Source: an uncultured Senegalimassilia sp.
GTDB lineage: Bacteria > Actinomycetota > Coriobacteriia > Coriobacteriales > Eggerthellaceae
Assembly: GCF_934630535.1 (NCBI RefSeq)
Contig: NZ_CAKTVU010000012.1
Location: 1-57,576 of the forward strand
Direction: 5' to 3'
Length of the DNA stretch: 57,576 nt
The notes under the pieces: generated by a model
Told to the model about the DNA's origin: nothing
Seen by the model: only the letters and a program-made list of their open reading frames with translations
Database searches by the model: none
Shown: in pieces, positions 15,985 through 24,784 of the stretch
Layout of the letters: every line of letters begins with the position of its first letter
Numbering within the stretch: the stretch's first letter is position 1
Program-made: the position numbers and the translations under genes

Positions 15985-17949
15985 CTAGTTCAGGCCGTAC
16001 TCCGCCAGAAGCGCCTGGCCGCCCATGGTGGTGGGGGCGGCGTCGCCGGCCTCGCCCAGGAAGCAGGACGGGCGCACGATGGCCATGCGCTTGCCGTTCT
16101 CGCTCTTCACGCGCACCACCTGCATCTTCGTGCGCTCGGCCAGCTCCAGCTCGGCCTTGCTGAAGTGCGACAGCACCAGCAGGTGCTTGGCCTTCGCCAC
16201 GCCGCCCATGAAGTCGCGGCGCTCGGAGTCCATGATGCGGTTGCGCTCGCCGTCGGTGCTGATCACCTCGAAGGCGTTGCGCTGCGGGAAGAAGCCATCG
16301 ATGCAGCCGACCACGAACATGTTGTCGTACTCGGTGCCGCACAGGTTCTGCGGCAGGCAGATGTGCACGACGTGCGGGTCCTCGGTCCACACTGGGTCGG
16401 AGATGGCGGCCTGCTCGAGCTCGAGCAGGGTCTTCGCCGTCTCGTCGCCCACCATGTCGGCGGCGACGGCCTCGAACTCGCTGATGCCCTCGGCGCCGAT
16501 AGCCTTCATAAGGCCGAAGCCGCGGCGCGTGGCGTTCTTCTCAAGGAAGTCCTGGCCGGAGCGCCATTTCTCGGCCAGCGTGCGGGCGCGCAGGAACGGC
16601 TCTTTCGCGCCGAAACCGGCGTTGCCGATCTGCTGAAGCGCCTGGTAGAGCGTGAGACCCTCGGCCTCGGCGAAGTCCTGCAGGCCCATCCAGGCGTCGG
16701 AGTTCGTCAGCGCGTTGTCGAAGCCGCACCAGCTGCGCCAGGCGATCGTGTCGGTGGGGTCGGCCAGCAGGGCCAGCTTCGTGTACGCCACAAGCGCGCG
16801 GGAGCGCGTGGAGTCGCGCGGGTCGCCCGCAAGCGTGCCGGCAGCGCCGGCGGCGGACACGTTGAAGCCGCGGCGGCGCAGCATCTTCTCCACCATGACG
16901 GCCCAGCGGCGGTTGGGGACGACGACGCAGGTGAGGGCCTCGCGCGCGTCTTCCTGGCCGTCCATCAGCTTGCGCAGGTACTTCGTCAGGCCGTTGAGCT
17001 CGTCCTCGGGCGTGTTCCACTTGATGGACTGCACGCCCTGCGGCAGGCCTTCGGCCCCGGCGGCGCGCTCGATGGGCGTGACGGTGCCGGCGATATAGGC
17101 GCTATCCATGTCGCCCTCGGTGCACAGCGCATCGGCCAGCGCGATGACCTGCGGGTTTCCGAACGCGCCCTGCAGGTGGAACACCTCCACGTCGCGGCGC
17201 ACGGCCTCGAACTTCAGGAATCCCTCTACGTAGGGGTGGTTGCCGCGCTTGGACATCATCTGGTTGGGGTTGCCCGTCACCATGATCTGTTTGTCGGCCA
17301 GCAGGCACAGCACCGTCTGCTCGGCGTGGGAGAAGTTCTGGAAGTCATCGGCCAGCACATAGGCGAAGCTGCCGCGAGCACCCTCGCCGGCATCGCTTTT
17401 CAGGAAGTCGGCGGCCAGCATGGGGACCTCGCCAGCCAGCATGGCGCCGCGCAGCTTCAGGATGCGCGTGGCGTAGGCGAGCAGATTGTCCGCGGCGGTG
17501 CCGGCGTTCCATTCCTCGCGCGGCTCGTAGCCGGCCATCTTGCGGTCCAGGAAGCCCAGCATGCTGCGCAGCTTGCGCGGATGCTCGCCGATGGTCTTCA
17601 AATCCTCCAGGAAGAAGTTGTACTCCGCGCTGTTCAGGATGCGCGGCACGCGGCCGGTGGCCTCGCGGGCGGCGGGCTCGTCGAGCACCGACACGGCGGC
17701 GTCGAGTGCGGTGCTCACGCGCACCGACAGGGCGGCGCCGACGAGGTTTGCGGGAAGGGCGCGGCGCAGACGCTTGCGGAAGGCCTGCGCGGCGAAGTTG
17801 TTAGTGACCGCTACCAAGATGGATGCGGGAGCTTCCCCGTTCTGGATAAGGTGCGCGCAGCGCGCCACGAGCGCCTGCGTCTTGCCGCTGCGCTCGGCGC
17901 CCTCGACCTTGGCGAGGCGCCCATCGAATGCGGCGATGGTATCTATCAT
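15985..17949 (-). CDS. Degenerate UvrD/Rep-like SF1 helicase homologue
   Basis: A 654-residue protein with the motif order of superfamily 1A helicases. Motif I is VEGAERSGKTQALVARC, a good Walker A. Motif Ia is ILVAVTNNFAAQAFRKRL; motif II reads VLADDFQN where active helicases have DEfQD; motif III is MVTGNPNQMM for GDpdQ; motif V is NLCGTEYDNMFVVGCIDGFFP for KGLEfD; and motif VI is GGVAKAKHLLVLS, lacking the arginine of TRA. It probably binds ATP, but several catalytic residues are altered. No nuclease domain is evident. The start at 17949 has GGGAG upstream. An Ala/Glu-rich gene precedes it on the same strand and may be a partner. Confidence 0.75.
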   Translation of the reverse strand: MIDTIAAFDGRLAKVEGAERSGKTQALVARCAHLIQNGEAPASILVAVTNNFAAQAFRKRLRRALPANLVGAALSVRVSTALDAAVSVLDEPAAREATGRVPRILNSAEYNFFLEDLKTIGEHPRKLRSMLGFLDRKMAGYEPREEWNAGTAADNLLAYATRILKLRGAMLAGEVPMLAADFLKSDAGEGARGSFAYVLADDFQNFSHAEQTVLCLLADKQIMVTGNPNQMMSKRGNHPYVEGFLKFEAVRRDVEVFHLQGAFGNPQVIALADALCTEGDMDSAYIAGTVTPIERAAGAEGLPQGVQSIKWNTPEDELNGLTKYLRKLMDGQEDAREALTCVVVPNRRWAVMVEKMLRRRGFNVSAAGAAGTLAGDPRDSTRSRALVAYTKLALLADPTDTIAWRSWCGFDNALTNSDAWMGLQDFAEAEGLTLYQALQQIGNAGFGAKEPFLRARTLAEKWRSGQDFLEKNATRRGFGLMKAIGAEGISEFEAVAADMVGDETAKTLLELEQAAISDPVWTEDPHVVHICLPQNLCGTEYDNMFVVGCIDGFFPQRNAFEVISTDGERNRIMDSERRDFMGGVAKAKHLLVLSHFSKAELELAERTKMQVVRVKSENGKRMAIVRPSCFLGEAGDAAPTTMGGQALLAEYGLN

Positions 17950-18030
17950 GTGAAACTCCCTTCGGTAGCGGCTATTTGGGGCCCCGTCGCCTGCGCGTAG
18001 CACGCGGCGGGGCGGTTTTCAAAAGGTGGC

Positions 18031-18059
18031 GAAGGCGTTGCCGCGCATGCGGCGCCTTC
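18031..18059 (-). terminator. Hairpin after the 280-residue protein gene
   Basis: GAAGGC and GCCGC pair with GCGGC and GCCTTC around a GCAT loop, with a small bulge. On the minus strand CCACCTTTTG follows, so weak termination is possible. Confidence 0.4.
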
Positions 18060-18114
18060 AGGGGAGCGCGGCGGTTCGGCGTCGGGGCGCGCTCGCGGGC
18101 CCCGCAAAAGGCCT

Positions 18115-18957
18115 TTAGGCCTCGAACACCTTGCTCGTGCCGTCAGTATACTCCACGGTCCACGTGCGGTACGTCGGCGTGAACGTAGGCTCATCAAGTT
18201 CGAACACAAGCTCCGGCGGCTCCATGCCGCCGCCGTCGACGGCGCCTTCGCCCGCAGCGGCGCGCGCGTCGGCCTCCACCAGCTCGGGCGACTCCAGGAA
18301 CGCCTCGGCCGCGGCCTCCTCGGCGGCGGCGCGCTCGGCCTCGGCAGCTGCCTCGGCCTCGGCGGCGGCAGCCTCCTCGGCGGCCTTGCGCTCGGCGAAC
18401 GCGGCGGCGCCGGCTTCCACCTGCGCGGCCCAATCGTCGTCGGAGGGCATGCTCACGCGGGCGATCGAGCCGGCATCGCCCAGCTTGCCCTCATTGTAGG
18501 CGTCGCGCACGAGCGAGAGCATGTCGGCGGCGTCCTCGGCGATGCCGCTCACGTCGTCCATATGCAGGCGCACGGGCAGTGTGCCGTTCTGCAGGTCCAC
18601 CTCAAGCCACGTGAACGCAAGCTCGCTTCCGTCCTCCATCTCCTTCTGGCGCTTGTTGTAGATGAGCGCCTGGTTGCCAAGCTTGCGGAACTGGTTGCGG
18701 AACCAATCGCGCATCACGTCGTTCCACAGCTCATCGGAGCCTTCTTCGCCCGCCGCCAGGTACTGGCGCGTGCCCAGCTTCACCAGCATGCGCATGGTGT
18801 TCTCCACCGGGGCGCCCTCGCCTGCGGCGGCGTGCGTGCGCACCAGCGTCGACCCCACGTAGGCGTAGCTGCGGCCGATCTCCAGGCGCAGATCCTCGGA
18901 ATCCACGCGCTCGTCCAGGTCCAATATCAGCGTCATCGAAGGCCTTGGTTTTGCCAT
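18115..18957 (-). CDS. Uncharacterised protein with Ala/Glu-rich helical stretch
   Basis: I do not recognise this 280-residue protein. The N-terminal 160 residues look globular (MAKPRPSMTLILDLDERVD, then WNDVMRDWFRNQFRKLGNQ). Residues about 175-225 are almost wholly Ala, Glu and Arg, predicting a long helix or coiled coil. The C-terminus returns to mixed sequence (FTPTYRTWTVEYTDGTSKVFEA). No signal peptide or membrane helix is seen. It is acidic overall. It reads toward the helicase-like gene on the same strand with a 165-base gap holding a hairpin, so the two may be co-transcribed. Real coding is supported by the N-terminal complexity and strong third-position GC. Confidence 0.7.
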   Translation of the reverse strand: MAKPRPSMTLILDLDERVDSEDLRLEIGRSYAYVGSTLVRTHAAAGEGAPVENTMRMLVKLGTRQYLAAGEEGSDELWNDVMRDWFRNQFRKLGNQALIYNKRQKEMEDGSELAFTWLEVDLQNGTLPVRLHMDDVSGIAEDAADMLSLVRDAYNEGKLGDAGSIARVSMPSDDDWAAQVEAGAAAFAERKAAEEAAAAEAEAAAEAERAAAEEAAAEAFLESPELVEADARAAAGEGAVDGGGMEPPELVFELDEPTFTPTYRTWTVEYTDGTSKVFEA

Positions 18958-19321
18958 GTCCTGTACCCCTAACTCTTCGTTCGGCGAATGCCCGGCGGGC
19001 TACCAGAATCGGGCCCGCCCCAGGTCATCCGCCTGTGTCCTCTTCGCTAAGCAAAGTATAAATGCCCTGTTCAGCGCAAAATCATCCCGCAAGGATGATA
19101 TGCGCGCGCTCATACAATCCCACCCTTATGATTCCCGTCCGGCGCACCGCCGTACCATCGGATCATCGCATTGGGAACGCCGCGCCGTAGCCGCATCCGG
19201 CCCGGCCGCCACCTCCTCCCTCCCTTCCCCCTTGCAGGCGGAGGCAGGGTGCCGGCACGGCGCCGCGTTCCCAATGCGGGAGACGAAGGAGAAACGAATC
19301 AGAAAAGGAGAGGAGGGGCAT
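18958..19321. other. Divergent intergenic region before the molybdoenzyme operon
   Basis: This 364-base stretch separates the minus-strand unknown gene from the molybdoenzyme gene and must hold both promoters. No consensus promoter stands out. Its main content is the 22-bp inverted repeat at 19167-19278 and, in its loop, a pyrimidine-rich tract. Confidence 0.6.
19167..19278. repeat. 22-bp inverted repeat in the molybdoenzyme leader
   Basis: Positions 19167-19188 and 19257-19278 are reverse complements at 21 of 22 bases (core CGCATTGGGAACG). The 68-base loop carries a pyrimidine tract of CCTCC/CCCTT type. It ends 43 bases before the ATG, so it would form a large mRNA leader hairpin if transcription starts upstream. 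No target-site duplication is visible. Confidence 0.85.
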
Positions 19322-22300
19322 ATGGCGAAACTTTCTTTGACTCGCCGCAGCTTCCTGAAGGCGTCCGCTATGGCGGGTGCTGCCGCAACCGTGGGGTTCG
19401 CAGCAGCGCCGTCCGCGGCTCTGGCCGAGGGTGCTGATCCGACGGCCGGTGAAGTGAAGCGCATCCGTTCTTGCTGCCGCGCTTGCGGTAAAGTTGAGTG
19501 CGGTACGTGGGTTACCGTCCAGGACAACAAGGTGATCAAGGTTGAGGGCGACGAATCCAACGCTCACAGCCGCGGCCACTGCTGCGCGAAGTCTCAATCG
19601 TCGATGCTCGCACTGTACCATCCCGATCGTTTGCGCTACTGCTTGAAGCGCACGAAACCCAAGGGCGAGGACGATCCCGGTTGGGTCCGCATTTCCCTGG
19701 CCGATGCCTTTGACGAGGCTGGCGCCAAGTTCAACGAGATCGTCTCCAAGTACGGCGGCGAAGCCAACTTCGCCATGGGCGGCACGTCCCGCGTGTGGGC
19801 GCAGCCCCCGTACGGCACCCTGAAGTCCATCTTCCCGACCCCGAACGCCCACCTGGCGTACGAGATCTGCAAGGGCCCGCGCCACTTCGCCGGTATCCTG
19901 ACCGACGAAATCGGTTCGCCCTGGATGGAAGTCGAGCAGGGTCCGCTCGTGTACGTGCAGTGGGGCACCGCAGCTGAGTATTCCAACTACGACTCCACGA
20001 ACCGTACCGTTGTAGACTGCAGCCAGCGCGCTTACAAGCATATATTGGTTGACCCGCGCATGACGCCGCTGGGAAAGGAAGCCGACCTGTGGCTGCCGCT
20101 GCGTGTTGGTACCGACCTGTGCTTGTCGCTGACGTGGCTCAAGTGGATTCTGGACAACGAAGCTTACGACGATCTGTTCGTTCGCCGTTGGACCAACGCC
20201 CCGTTCCTGTGGAATCCTGAGAAGGACGGCCGCACGAAGAAGGGCTGGTTCCAGGAGATGAACGGCGGCATCGACATGGAGTCCCGTATCCTGACCGAGG
20301 CCGACGTTGACCGCGAATGGATCAGCCAGTGGTGGGAGCCGGCGCCGGAGCAGTACAGCTACCGCCGCTTCATCTGCTGGGATGAGAACAACAACAAGCC
20401 GACCTACTGGGACGCCGAGGCCTGCCAGTGGGAGGGCGAGAAGCACAAGATCCCGACCACCGGTACGTGGATCGAGCACCCCTACAAGCCCATCATCGCC
20501 GACGCGTGGCTGCCCGACCCGTCGCACTTCGCCGACCCGGCCGACCCCACGTACGACGCGTACTGGAACGAGGGCAACGAGGGCGGCAAGAAGTCCAACC
20601 CCATGGGTCTGCCGAAGAACCCCGCGCTGTTCCCCGGCGGCGTTGACATCAAGCTGAAGAACGGCACCACCATCAAGGCCGGCACCGTTTGGGAAGCTTT
20701 CTCCGACAGCCTTTCCGAGTACACGCCCGAGTACTGCGAGAGCGTGACCGAGGTTCCGGCTGAGAAGGTTGTCGAGGCCGTGAAGATCTATACCACGCGC
20801 CTGAACCCGCTGCATGGCAACGGCGGCATCCACTATCAGCTGGCTCCCGACCAAACGGGCCACGCGGTGCAGAACTCCCGCGCCCTGCAGATCATCGCCT
20901 GCATCACCGGCAACTCCGACGAGCCCGCCGGCAACCGCGGTTCTTCCAAGGCCGAGGTCGACGGCTGCTGCGGCCGCGCGAACATGCTGGTCACCGACCA
21001 CGAGCCGCGCGACTGGGGCATCCGCGACGGTATTGGCACCATGGAGCTGGGCAACACCCCGCGCGACCTGTCCATCGAGGACCAGATCCCGCTGATCCAG
21101 AACTTTGTGCAGTACCTCATCGACGAGAAGTCCCCGCTGGCCGAGCGCTACGGCAACCATGTGCCCACGCACGACGAGGCGCACTGGATTGCAGAGCGCA
21201 AGGGCGGCGCGTATAAGAGCTCGCGTTCCTGGCCTGGTCTGAAGACCTCGTTCCAGAGCAACGAGAAGCAGATTTCCGCTGAGCGCTTCCCGCTGCTGCG
21301 CTACTGGAACCGCTGGGCTGACTCCGCAACCATTTGGGACTCCATCAACGGCATCGACACCCCGTACCAGATTCACGGCGGCGTGTGCATGTCCGGCGAC
21401 TTCATGAACGAGTCCAACCTGCTTGAGGCTTGGGAAGCACTGACTCGCCTGGACTTCTGGCTGGACTTCAACCTGTGGAGCTGCCCGAACAACGGCTGCG
21501 CCGACATCGTCATCCCCGTCCTGCACTGGCTCGAGGTCAACACCGGCCGCGTGTCCCAGGGCGCCGGCGGTCTGTTCGGTGCTGGTCAGCGTGCTGTCGA
21601 GCCTATGGGCGACTGCATCTACGACCCGGTTGCCGTTATCTGCCTGTACAAGGCCATGGGCGTGGTGTGGAACAACCGCGACCCCGAGTACGACGAGTGG
21701 AATAACCTGGACTACAACAACTTCGTGCAAATGGGCGGCAACGTCACGTACGAAGAGCAGGAGTACCGCGTGCTCAAGGACGCCACCGACTGGTGGAAGA
21801 CCGAAGAGTTCCCGGACGGCCCCGACTTCCCGCAGTACGCTGCGAAGTTCCAGAAGGAAGGCTGGTTCGACTGCCGCAAGTGGCATCCCGAGCGTTGGGG
21901 CACGTATCGCCGCTGGGAGATGGGCTACCGTCGTCAGCAGGGTGGTTACAACCTGTACGCCGCCGTCGACGAGAAGTGCGCGTTCATGACCCCGACCGCC
22001 AAGGTCGAGATCTGGTCCACCATCGCCGAGACGTACATCCCCGACAGCACGAAGACCTTCGCGGAAACCTGCAGCCCGGACCGCGCCGCCTACGACGGCA
22101 AGATCCCGGATATCGACAAGTTCCCGCACTGGTTCGAGCCGAAGAACTCCAAGGTGGAAGCTCCGCGCTACTACCACAAGGACCAGGCCGACCAGATCAA
22201 GACGAGCGACTCCTACATCAATGACAACTACAAGGGCGATCATTTGATGGAAGAGTACAAGGAGAACCTGCAGAAGTACGGCGACGACCACGCGTTCATC

Positions 22301-22966
22301 ATGACCACTGGTTCCCGCCAGCCTGTGTACTTCCACTCCGAGCATCGTCAGCTGCCGTGGTGCCGCGAGTTGTGGCCGTCCCCGCGTGTTGAGATCAACC
22401 CGAAGGACGCTGCTCGCATGAACATCGAGCAGGGCGATTGGGTCTGGATCCGCACTCCGTGGGGCGCTGTCCGCGAGGTTGCCGACCTGTACTACGGCAT
22501 CAAGGAAGGCACCATCAACGCGAACCACGCCTGGTGGTACCCCGAGATGGACACCGCAAGCCACGGCTTCGAGCTGGTCGGCATCAACTGCTGCATGGAC
22601 AAGTACGCCCAGTGCTGGGTGTGCGGCGCCTCGCAGCTGCGCGGCATCCCTGCGCTGATCTACAAGGCCACGCCGGAGAACTCCCCGTTCAAGAACCCGG
22701 TGCCGTGCGATCCGAAGGGCAACCCCGCCATCACGAACGCCAACGACCCGCGTCTGAAGGAATGGCTGTCCAACGACCCGCGCTTGGCCGACGCCAAGGT
22801 GGAGCTGACGTTCGCCAACATGGATGCGAAGGGCTGCCAGCCGTCCATCCAATCCCCGGAGGCTCTGGTCACCGGCAAGCTGCCCAAGGGCGAGCGCGGA
22901 AGCGATGCCCTTGGCCAGTACAGCAATAAAGGCCAGCTGAGCGACAAACTCGGCTCTTACAAATAA
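19322..22966 (+). CDS. Tat-exported bis-MGD molybdoenzyme, catechol dehydroxylase-like
   Basis: A 1214-residue DMSO-reductase-family catalytic subunit. The N-terminus is a Tat signal (LTRRSFLKASAMAGAAATVG, Arg 8-9, cleavage after the ALAEG region). A [4Fe-4S] site follows at Cys 52, 55, 60 and 88 or 87 (CCRACGKVEC, GHCCAKSQSS). The layout, KSQSS..YHPDRL, ICKGPRHFA and the C-terminal FHSEHRQLPWCRELWP are, to my recollection, shared with Eggerthella catechol dehydroxylases such as the dopamine enzyme; substrate here is unknown. The ATG follows GGAGAGGAGG, and a longer upstream frame lacks a Tat start. It leads a five-gene operon supplying FeS and membrane electron-transfer partners, so it probably acts as a terminal reductase outside the membrane. 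Confidence 0.9.
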   Translation: MAKLSLTRRSFLKASAMAGAAATVGFAAAPSAALAEGADPTAGEVKRIRSCCRACGKVECGTWVTVQDNKVIKVEGDESNAHSRGHCCAKSQSSMLALYHPDRLRYCLKRTKPKGEDDPGWVRISLADAFDEAGAKFNEIVSKYGGEANFAMGGTSRVWAQPPYGTLKSIFPTPNAHLAYEICKGPRHFAGILTDEIGSPWMEVEQGPLVYVQWGTAAEYSNYDSTNRTVVDCSQRAYKHILVDPRMTPLGKEADLWLPLRVGTDLCLSLTWLKWILDNEAYDDLFVRRWTNAPFLWNPEKDGRTKKGWFQEMNGGIDMESRILTEADVDREWISQWWEPAPEQYSYRRFICWDENNNKPTYWDAEACQWEGEKHKIPTTGTWIEHPYKPIIADAWLPDPSHFADPADPTYDAYWNEGNEGGKKSNPMGLPKNPALFPGGVDIKLKNGTTIKAGTVWEAFSDSLSEYTPEYCESVTEVPAEKVVEAVKIYTTRLNPLHGNGGIHYQLAPDQTGHAVQNSRALQIIACITGNSDEPAGNRGSSKAEVDGCCGRANMLVTDHEPRDWGIRDGIGTMELGNTPRDLSIEDQIPLIQNFVQYLIDEKSPLAERYGNHVPTHDEAHWIAERKGGAYKSSRSWPGLKTSFQSNEKQISAERFPLLRYWNRWADSATIWDSINGIDTPYQIHGGVCMSGDFMNESNLLEAWEALTRLDFWLDFNLWSCPNNGCADIVIPVLHWLEVNTGRVSQGAGGLFGAGQRAVEPMGDCIYDPVAVICLYKAMGVVWNNRDPEYDEWNNLDYNNFVQMGGNVTYEEQEYRVLKDATDWWKTEEFPDGPDFPQYAAKFQKEGWFDCRKWHPERWGTYRRWEMGYRRQQGGYNLYAAVDEKCAFMTPTAKVEIWSTIAETYIPDSTKTFAETCSPDRAAYDGKIPDIDKFPHWFEPKNSKVEAPRYYHKDQADQIKTSDSYINDNYKGDHLMEEYKENLQKYGDDHAFIMTTGSRQPVYFHSEHRQLPWCRELWPSPRVEINPKDAARMNIEQGDWVWIRTPWGAVREVADLYYGIKEGTINANHAWWYPEMDTASHGFELVGINCCMDKYAQCWVCGASQLRGIPALIYKATPENSPFKNPVPCDPKGNPAITNANDPRLKEWLSNDPRLADAKVELTFANMDAKGCQPSIQSPEALVTGKLPKGERGSDALGQYSNKGQLSDKLGSYK

Positions 22967-22985
22967 GGAAAGGAGGTAACAACCC

Positions 22986-23645
22986 ATGGCAAATTACGCG
23001 ATCATCACCGACCTGAACCGTTGCACCGGCTGCCTGGCCTGCACGGTCGCCTGCAAGGCGATCAACGGCGTCGACGTCGGCAACTTCTGGATCAAGACGC
23101 TGCGCATCGGTCCGCACCCCATCGAGGGCGGCTCGGGCGATTACCCGGACGTGGAGATGTACTTCCTTCCGGTCCAGTGCCAGCACTGCAAGAACCCCGA
23201 GTGCGTGCGCGTGTGCCCGACGGGCGCATCCCACATCCGCGAGGACGGCACCGTGCAGATCGACAAGTCCAAGTGCATCGGCTGCCGTTTCTGCGCCCTG
23301 GCCTGCCCGTACGGCGTGCGTTACCTCAACGAGGAGGAGCGCGTCGTCGAGAAGTGCACCATGTGCGAGCAGCGCATCAGCCAAGGCGAGCTGCCGCAGT
23401 GCGTGGCCCAGTGCGGCGCCCGCGCCCGCTTCTTCGGCGACCTTGACAAGGGCGTCGACAACTTCGAGGGCCCGGCGCATCCGGACAGCCCCGGCTGCCA
23501 GTACGACGAGATGACCAAGACCCGCGTCAAGCTCAAGGACTACGTCGAGGCGTACAAGGAAAGCGATATCCATCATCTCAAGGATGCAGGCAACAAGCCC
23601 AAGCTGATGTACCTGCTCCGCGAGGGCCGAAAGTGGAGGGAGTAG
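22986..23645 (+). CDS. DmsB-like four-cluster ferredoxin subunit
   Basis: A 219-residue iron-sulfur protein that would pass electrons between the membrane anchor and the molybdoenzyme. Four Cys groups are visible: CTGCLACTVAC at the N-terminus; CQHCKNPECVRVCP; CIGCRFCALACP; and CTMCEQRISQGELPQCVAQC, enough for four [4Fe-4S] clusters as in DmsB/NrfC. It has no signal peptide of its own, so it is presumably co-exported bound to the Tat-bearing catalytic subunit. AAGGAAAGGAGG precedes the start, 19 bases after the catalytic gene. Confidence 0.95.
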   Translation: MANYAIITDLNRCTGCLACTVACKAINGVDVGNFWIKTLRIGPHPIEGGSGDYPDVEMYFLPVQCQHCKNPECVRVCPTGASHIREDGTVQIDKSKCIGCRFCALACPYGVRYLNEEERVVEKCTMCEQRISQGELPQCVAQCGARARFFGDLDKGVDNFEGPAHPDSPGCQYDEMTKTRVKLKDYVEAYKESDIHHLKDAGNKPKLMYLLREGRKWRE

Positions 23646-23649
23646 ACTC

Positions 23650-24567
23650 ATGAATCCGGAATGGCCTCTAATCCTCTTCACCTTCTTCCTGTGCCTGTCC
23701 GGCGGCATCTTGGGCGCACAGGGCCTGCTCACCGTGCTCGGCAAGGGCAAGAAGATGCAGAACGTGGCGCTCATCGCCGCGCTGGCGACGCTTGTGATCG
23801 GCGGCATCTGCGTGTTCATGCACCTGCAGCATTGGGAGCGCATCTTCAACGCGTTCGGCGCGCTGCTCGCCGGTAACGGCTACGGCGTGTCCGGCATCAC
23901 CCTCGAGCTGTGGGGCTGCGTCGTGGAGTTCATCGCGATCGTGCTGTTCTTCCTGTTCGCCCGCCGCGCCGAGGACGGCGTCGCCCCGAAGTGGGCCGGT
24001 ATCCTGGCCATCATCGTGGGCCTGGCGCTTCCCATGGTCACCGGCGACTCCTACCTGATGCCGTCGCTGCCCACGTGGGACACCCCGCTTCTGATCGTGT
24101 ACTACCTGACGAACACGGTCTTCATGGGCGGCCTGGCCGCGCTCGTGATCGCCGGCCTCACCGGCGACGTCGAAGCCCGCGACTTCATGGTCAAGACCGC
24201 TCTGGTCGGCGCCGTGGCCCAGCTGGTCATTGTGCTGGTGTACGCGATCGTGATCAACGGCTCCGCCGGCACGTACTCCGCCGACATCGCGTTCTACTTC
24301 GACCCGACGCTGCCTGACGTGCCCATGGTCGACCGCGCAGCCGTTGTCGGCAGCCTGCTGGCCGGTTCCAACGCCCTGATGTTCTGGCTGGGCGCCATCA
24401 TCGTCGGCATCGTCGCCCCGGCCGCCATCCTGTGGTTCGGCAAGGCGAACGAAGGCCAGCAGCTGGCCATCTACGCCGGCGGTGCAGGCGTGTGCTGCAT
24501 CATCGGCGGCATCATCTGGCGCGTGCTCCTGTACTCGGCGGCGGTGCATATCTTCGCCCTGTTCTAG
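23650..24567 (+). CDS. DmsC-family membrane anchor subunit
   Basis: A 305-residue integral membrane protein with about eight helices, matching the DMSO reductase anchor family that exchanges electrons with menaquinol. MNPEWPLILFTFFLCLSGG at the N-terminus and the HLQHWERIFNAF segment after helix two are typical of DmsC. No haem-binding pattern is evident. It follows the ferredoxin gene by four bases, with GGAGGGAG upstream. It completes a catalytic-FeS-anchor trio; two further NapGH-type genes follow. Confidence 0.88.
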   Translation: MNPEWPLILFTFFLCLSGGILGAQGLLTVLGKGKKMQNVALIAALATLVIGGICVFMHLQHWERIFNAFGALLAGNGYGVSGITLELWGCVVEFIAIVLFFLFARRAEDGVAPKWAGILAIIVGLALPMVTGDSYLMPSLPTWDTPLLIVYYLTNTVFMGGLAALVIAGLTGDVEARDFMVKTALVGAVAQLVIVLVYAIVINGSAGTYSADIAFYFDPTLPDVPMVDRAAVVGSLLAGSNALMFWLGAIIVGIVAPAAILWFGKANEGQQLAIYAGGAGVCCIIGGIIWRVLLYSAAVHIFALF

Positions 24568-24578
24568 GAAACGAAGGC

Positions 24579-24740
24579 GCAAGGCCGGTTCTGGTCGGCC
24601 GGCCTTGCGGGCGAGTTGGCGGGAAAACGCCAGCTCGCAAGCTGAAAAGGCGTGTTGGAGGGGGCTTACCTGAACGCCCCGCTTTCGGCAACGGAAGCCC
24701 CCTCATATACGCGTTTTCGCAAAGCCCCGACCGGGGCTTT
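24579..24740 (+). terminator. Two hairpins between anchor and NapG-like genes
   Basis: GCAAGGCCGG/CCGGCCTTGC (24579-24608) and AAAGCCCC-gacc-GGGGCTTT (24721-24740) lie in the 217-base gap. Neither has a long T-run, so they may attenuate rather than end the operon, lowering napGH relative to the trio. Confidence 0.5.
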
Positions 24741-24784
24741 CACGCATAGGAAGAGGAAACGGAAAGACACGGAGAGGGGTCTTC

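Noticed and set aside
15730..18000. 756-codon plus-strand frame opposite the helicase-like gene
   Set aside because: Shadow frame. The minus-strand protein shows ordered SF1 motifs and has a ribosome site, while the plus frame runs through the palindromic repeat.
19163..22987. Very long minus-strand open frame (over 1200 codons) opposite the molybdoenzyme gene
   Set aside because: It mirrors a clear coding gene in GC-rich DNA, where antisense frames stay open; the translation is Val/Leu/Arg/His-rich with no family resemblance.
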